A stretch of 64,000 nucleotides of DNA. It comes from Lichtheimia corymbifera B2541 (taxonomy: Eukaryota > Mucoromycota > Mucoromycetes > Mucorales > Lichtheimiaceae). Both the position numbers and the translations under genes were made by a program. Positions within the stretch are counted from its first letter, which is position 1. Every line of letters begins with the position of its first letter. The stretch lies in assembly GCA_000697475.1 (NCBI GenBank), contig JNEU01000930.1, positions 22,271 through 86,270 of the forward strand, in the 5' to 3' direction. The notes below the pieces were generated by a model. The model made no database searches. It saw only the letters and a list, made by a program, of their open reading frames with translations, and was not told where the DNA came from. This document shows, one piece after another, positions 59,851 through 64,000 of the stretch.

Positions 59851-60950
59851 GCAAGTAACTTGAGACAATGGAGTAAAAGACGTTGATAATAGCAACTGCT
59901 GGTACATTTGGTTGCGGTAGAGGAGTGTGCAAGCATGTGTGAAGCAGCATAGTGACAAGGCTGTGAATGCTGTTTGAGACAATGAAGTAAGACCTTGCTA
60001 ATAGCAACTGCTGGAATGAATGCTGTTACGATTGGCCGTGGTAGAAGAGTGTGCAATACAGTGTGTAGTAGTATCAAGAAAGGCGTGTGCTGTGGTGAAG
60101 TGTACACGCCATGGAGTTGCCATTCAGTCAAAAGCAATTGGATCAAGACAGTGGTAAGGATTGACTTGATGGGGTGAAGCAGGACAATCGTTCGCAGGTC
60201 GTAGTTGTACTTGAATGCATCAACAGTTGAGAATGGGAAGAAGAGGGAAATAAAGTGGGAGTGGAAGAGGTGGAAATTAAATCTGTCAGGCAGTCAAACA
60301 TATCCATATACACTGATATCAATGCATGATATTGGAATTGCCTGTATCAAACCTCAAACTTTCACACAATATGCTCCTGGACATGCTGAACAACTTTGTA
60401 TTAATAAAGAACCCATATTTCATTTGAAAATTTCGAAAAGGAGAGCATAATGTGGGGTTGACTATAACGGATGGAAATTGGGAAAGCGCCGGATTTATGA
60501 AAAAGTCAGTTAGTATGTAGTTTCTTGGGATTCCCCATTTCGCACTTGAAACTTGGTCAGACGGTACTCTCGCACATGCTGATCAACTTCATTCATTTAA
60601 AAACCGCATGGTTCATTATGAACATTTTGAATGCCGGCCAGCCCAAATTTAGGGAAAAGTAGGGTCGGCGCTCCTGTTCCCCGAGATTGCCCACCTCGAA
60701 CCTGAAACTTTCACACAACATCCTTTCGACCACGCCGAGCAATTTCGTTCCCATAAAGACCCCAGAATTCATTATGAAAACCTTGAATGTAGGAGAGACG
60801 ACAAATGGATGGAAACATAAATAGGGTGTGCGGCCGTGCGCGCCGATATTGCCCATGGCGACGTCGAAACTTGGTCAGGAGGTGCTCTCGGTCATGCTGA
60901 ACAACATCGTTCTCATAAAGCCTCTACACATCATTATAGTGATTTGGAGA
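59850..60950 (-). repeat. long inverted repeat, right copy
   Basis: Reverse complement of the 56190-57420 sequence. It also has one extra outer module pair (60720-60950) that matches 63416-63900. At its outer end it runs into the terminal sequence shared with the hairpin elements (atgctatatgacaagtggtg at 60988). Confidence 0.8.
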
Positions 60951-61089
60951 AACAGGCACCTTTATGTTTTAACATATGATATAAGCGTGATGCTATATGA
61001 CAAGTGGTGTTTGTTCATTGTCAAGTAGGTAGACCCCGATAGAGCCGAAGATGCAGACGGACTTCTTTGTGCAACACAGCTCATTTGCA

Positions 61090-61545
61090 TGATACTTCGT
61101 AATGACCAAACGCCACTCTCCATATAGCATTACGCTTACAGCATATATAAAACATAAAAGTGCCTGTATCTCTAAACCTTACAATGAAACGTGGGCTCTT
61201 CAATCGAACGAAGTTGCTCGTTTGGGTGAAGCGCACCTTGGGTGCAAGTTTCACGATCGTCGTGCCCAATCTCAAATTCACCCAATGTCATCACCAGCCA
61301 AAGTAGATCTCGGGTGGACCTCTTGGATTTTTTTCGACCAGGCTGGTGGTGACATTGCGAAATCTAGGATCGTCGACGTTGATCGTGAAACTTGCACCCA
61401 AGGTGCGCTTCACCCAGCCGAGCAACTTTGTTCGATTGAAGAGCCCACGTTTCATTGTAAAGTTTGGAGATAAATGTACTTTTACGTTTTTACATATGCT
61501 GAAATCATGCTGCTATATGACAAGTGGTGTTTGTTCATTCTGAAG
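61090..61545. repeat. foldback element, full length
   Basis: Palindrome with axis near 61320. The outer arms match (tcaatcgaacgaagttgctc near 61200 against gagcaactttgttcgattga near 61420). The inner arms differ: the left follows the ctcaaattcacccaatg type, the right the gcgaaatctaggatcg type. This copy thus looks like a chimera of two arm variants. Confidence 0.85.
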
Positions 61546-61619
61546 TAGCTTGGCCTTGATAGAGCGGAAGGTGTGCAGGGGCGTGCTTGTATAACACAGC
61601 TCATTTGCATGATACTTCG

Positions 61620-61880
61620 CAATGAACAAAGACCACTTGTCATATAGCATCATGCTTTTCAGCATATATAAAAACGAGAAAGTGCATTTATCTCAAAACT
61701 TTACAATGAAACATGGGCTCTTTCATAGAACAATATTGCTCGTCGTGGTGGAGCGCACCTTTTCAATCATGTTTCACGATTAAGCTTATCAATCCTAGAT
61801 ACAGGCACTTTTACGCTTTTACATATACTGAAACTATGATGCTATATGACAAGTGACATTTGTTCATTGTGAAGTATCAT
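61620..61880. repeat. short foldback variant
   Basis: About 250 bp with the same ends (accacttgtcatatagcatc ... gatgctatatgacaagtg) but a shortened interior: gaacaatattgctcgtcgtg, then aatcctagatacaggcactt. It is nearly identical to the copy at 62470-62725, so the deletion form has multiplied. Confidence 0.8.
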
Positions 61881-61944
61881 GCAAATGGACTGTGTTACAC
61901 ATGCACGCCCCTGCGCATCTTCCGCTCTATCAGGGTCTACCATC

Positions 61945-62400
61945 TTGACAATGAACAAAGATCACTTGTCATATAGTATTATGGTTACAGCATATGTAAA
62001 ACATAAAGATGTCCATAACTCAAAATTCTACAATGAAACTTGGGGTCTTCAATCGAACAAAGTTGCGCGGCGGGGTCAAGCGCACCCTGTGTAGAAGTTT
62101 CACGATCGTCGTGGCCATTCTCACATTCACCCAATGTCACCACCAGCCAAAGTGGAATCGGGTCGACCTCTTGAATTTTTTTTTCCGACTTTGGCTGGTG
62201 TTGACATTGCGAAATCTAGGATCGCCGAGGTTGATCGTGAAACTTGCGCCCAAGGTGCGCCTGGCCCCGACGAGCAACTCTGTTCTATTAAAGAGCCCAA
62301 GTTTCATTGTAAAGTTTGGAGATACAGGCACTTTCATGTTTTACATATGATATAAACGTGATGCTATATGACAAGTGGTGTTTCCTCATTGTCAAGTAGG
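61945..62400. repeat. foldback element, full length
   Basis: Palindrome with axis near 62185. The left arm carries tcacattcacccaatgtcac, while the right arm carries attgcgaaatctaggatcgc, so this copy is also asymmetric near the loop. Confidence 0.85.
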
Positions 62401-62469
62401 TAGACCCCGATAGTGCTGAAGACGCAGACGGACTTCTTTGTGCAACACAGCTCATTTGCATGATACTTC

Positions 62470-62725
62470 CCAATGAACAAACGCCGCTTATCATATAGCA
62501 TCCCGCGTACAGCATATGTAAAAACGAGAAAGTGCATTTATCTCAAAACTTTACAATGAAACATGGACTCTTTCATAGAACAATATTGCTCGTCGTGGTG
62601 GAGCGCACCTTGTCAATCGTGTTTCACGATCAAGCTTTCCAATCCTAGATACAGGCACTTTTACGTTTTTACATATGCAGAAACCATGATGCTATATGAC
62701 AAGTGATGTTGTTCATTGGGAAGTA
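62470..62725. repeat. short foldback variant, second copy
   Basis: Same deletion form as 61620-61880, with gagaaagtgcatttatctca and gatacaggcacttttacg retained. Confidence 0.8.
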
Positions 62726-62799
62726 TCATGCAAATGAGCTGTGTTATACAAGCACGCCCCTGCGCGTATTCCGCTCTATCAAGACCAAGCTACTTCAGA

Positions 62800-63245
62800 A
62801 TGAACAAGCACCACCTGTCATATAGCATCATGATTTCAGCATATGTAAAAACGTAAAAGTATATTTATCTCCAAACTTTACAATGAAACATGGGGTCTTC
62901 AATCGAACAAAGTTGCTCGGCTGGGTGAAGCACACCTTGGGTGCAAGTTTCACGATCAACCTCGACGATCCTAGATTTCGCATTGTCACCACCAGCCAAA
63001 GTTGAAAAAAAATTTCAAGAGGTCGACCCACGATCCACTTTGGCTGGTGGTGACATTGGGTGAATCTGAGAATGGCCATGACGATAGTGAAACTTCTACA
63101 CAAGGTGCGCTTGACCCCGCCGCGCAACTTCGTTCGATTGAAGACCCCACATTTCATTGTAGAATTTTTAGTTATGGACATCTTTATGTTTTACATATGC
63201 TGTAACCATGATGCTATATGAAAGGTGGTCTTTGTTCATTGTGAA
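62800..63245. repeat. foldback element, full length
   Basis: Palindrome with axis near 63020. The left inner arm is the gatcctagatttcgcattg type and the right the cattgggtgaatctgagaat type, the reverse arrangement of the 61.1 and 61.9 kb copies. Confidence 0.85.
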
Positions 63246-63309
63246 GTATCATGCAAATGAGCTGTGTTACACAAGCACGCCCCTGCTCATATTCCGCTCT
63301 ATCAGGGCC

Positions 63310-64000
63310 AACCTACTTCACAATGAACAAACACCACTTGTCATATAGCACCATGCTTACAGCATATGTAAAAACATAAAGTGCCTTTTTCTCCAAATCT
63401 CCATAATGATGTGTAGAGGCTTTATGAGAACGATGTTGATCAGCATGCCCGAGAGCACCTCCTGACCAAGTTTCGACGTCCCCACCAGCAATATCGGCGC
63501 GCACGGCCGTACACCCTATTTATCTTTTCATCTCTTCGTCGTCTCTCCGACATACAAGATTTTCATAATGAACTCTGAGGCTTTATGAGAACGATGTTGA
63601 TCAGCATGCCCGAGAGCACCTCCTGACCAAGTTTCGACGTCCCCACCAGCAATATCGGCGCGCACGGCCGTACACCCTATTTATCTTTTCATCTCTTCGT
63701 CGTCTCTCCGACATACAAGATTTTCATAATGAACTCTGGGGACTTTATGAGAACGAAATTGCTCGGCGTGGTTGAAAGGATGTTGTGTGAAAGTTTCAGG
63801 TTCGAGGTGGGCAATCTCGGGGAGCAGGAGCATCTACCCTACTTTCTCCTACATTTGGGCTGGCCCGCATTCAAAATGTTCATAATGAAGCATGCGGGTT
63901 TTTAAATGAATGAAGTTGATCAGCATGTGCAAGAGTACCTTCTGACCAAGTTTCAAGTGCGAGATGAGGAATCCCAAGAAACTACATACTAATTGACTTT
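63310..64000 (+). repeat. third copy of the long repeat, cut by the window end
   Basis: Begins with the shared terminal sequence (aacaaacaccacttgtcata) and continues in the same orientation as the left copy, through catgcgggtttttaaatgaa and ttgatcagcatgtgcaagag, to the window edge. It matches the reverse complement of 60540-60960 closely. It contains a 161-bp tandem duplication (63416-63737). Confidence 0.85.
63416..63737 (+). repeat. 161-bp tandem duplication
   Basis: The segment from gaggctttatgagaacgatg to ttttcataatgaactctg occurs twice back to back (starts 63416 and 63577) with almost no differences. The right copy at 60.7-60.9 kb has it only once, so the duplication is recent and private to this copy. 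Confidence 0.85.

Overview
This window looks like nuclear DNA of an early-diverging filamentous fungus, most likely Mucoromycota/Mucorales. The evidence is: dense genes with many short (about 50-70 nt) GT-AG introns; core eukaryotic genes (RPB10, SEC17, AP-3 delta, Lunapark, ERG8, mitochondrial MCT1); fungal-type families (fungal transcription-factor MHR domain, Rax1-like RGS protein, ADP1-like ABCG transporter, HET-like protein); and serine- and glutamine-rich low-complexity protein segments. The genus is not determined. Gene models were spliced by eye from reading frame, splice phase and family similarity.

Layout. 1-26.2 kb is ordinary gene space. It holds a partial gene end, a securin-like protein, RPB10, a small unknown gene, a HET-like protein, a piggyBac-type transposase relic, a TLDc protein (MEAK7/RTC5), phosphomevalonate kinase, a multi-pass membrane protein, an NAD-dependent epimerase with a probable GC-AG intron, a METTL25-like methyltransferase, alpha-SNAP, a probable nuclear-encoded mitochondrial uS3, a small homeodomain protein and AP-3 delta. 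26.2-30.4 kb is a repeat island: nested palindromes, one arm of a foldback element, a 127-bp higher-order minisatellite and a decayed FHA-domain gene. 30.4-54.2 kb is again gene-rich: a 74-codon ORF, an AFG2/SPATA5L1-type AAA ATPase, a 7TM-like protein, mitochondrial malonyl transferase, bL31m, Lunapark, a Rax1-like protein, an FAD amine oxidase, a small unknown, an MHR-domain factor, a nucleotide pyrophosphatase/phosphodiesterase, an ADP1-like ABCG transporter and a serine racemase/threonine dehydratase. 54.3-64 kb is a second repeat island. It has an inverted second copy of the FHA pseudogene, a pair of long inverted repeats (about 1.1 kb each) plus a third partial copy at the window end, and a cluster of foldback (hairpin) elements in full and short forms.

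The genes do not form one pathway. Several touch the same compartments: mitochondrion (MCT1, bL31m, uS3m), endomembrane traffic (SEC17, AP-3 delta, Lunapark) and mevalonate/sterol synthesis (ERG8). The least explained content is the repeat system: hairpin elements whose arms share a diverged module of about 90 bp with the long inverted repeats, and whose loop position coincides with the start of the minisatellite.
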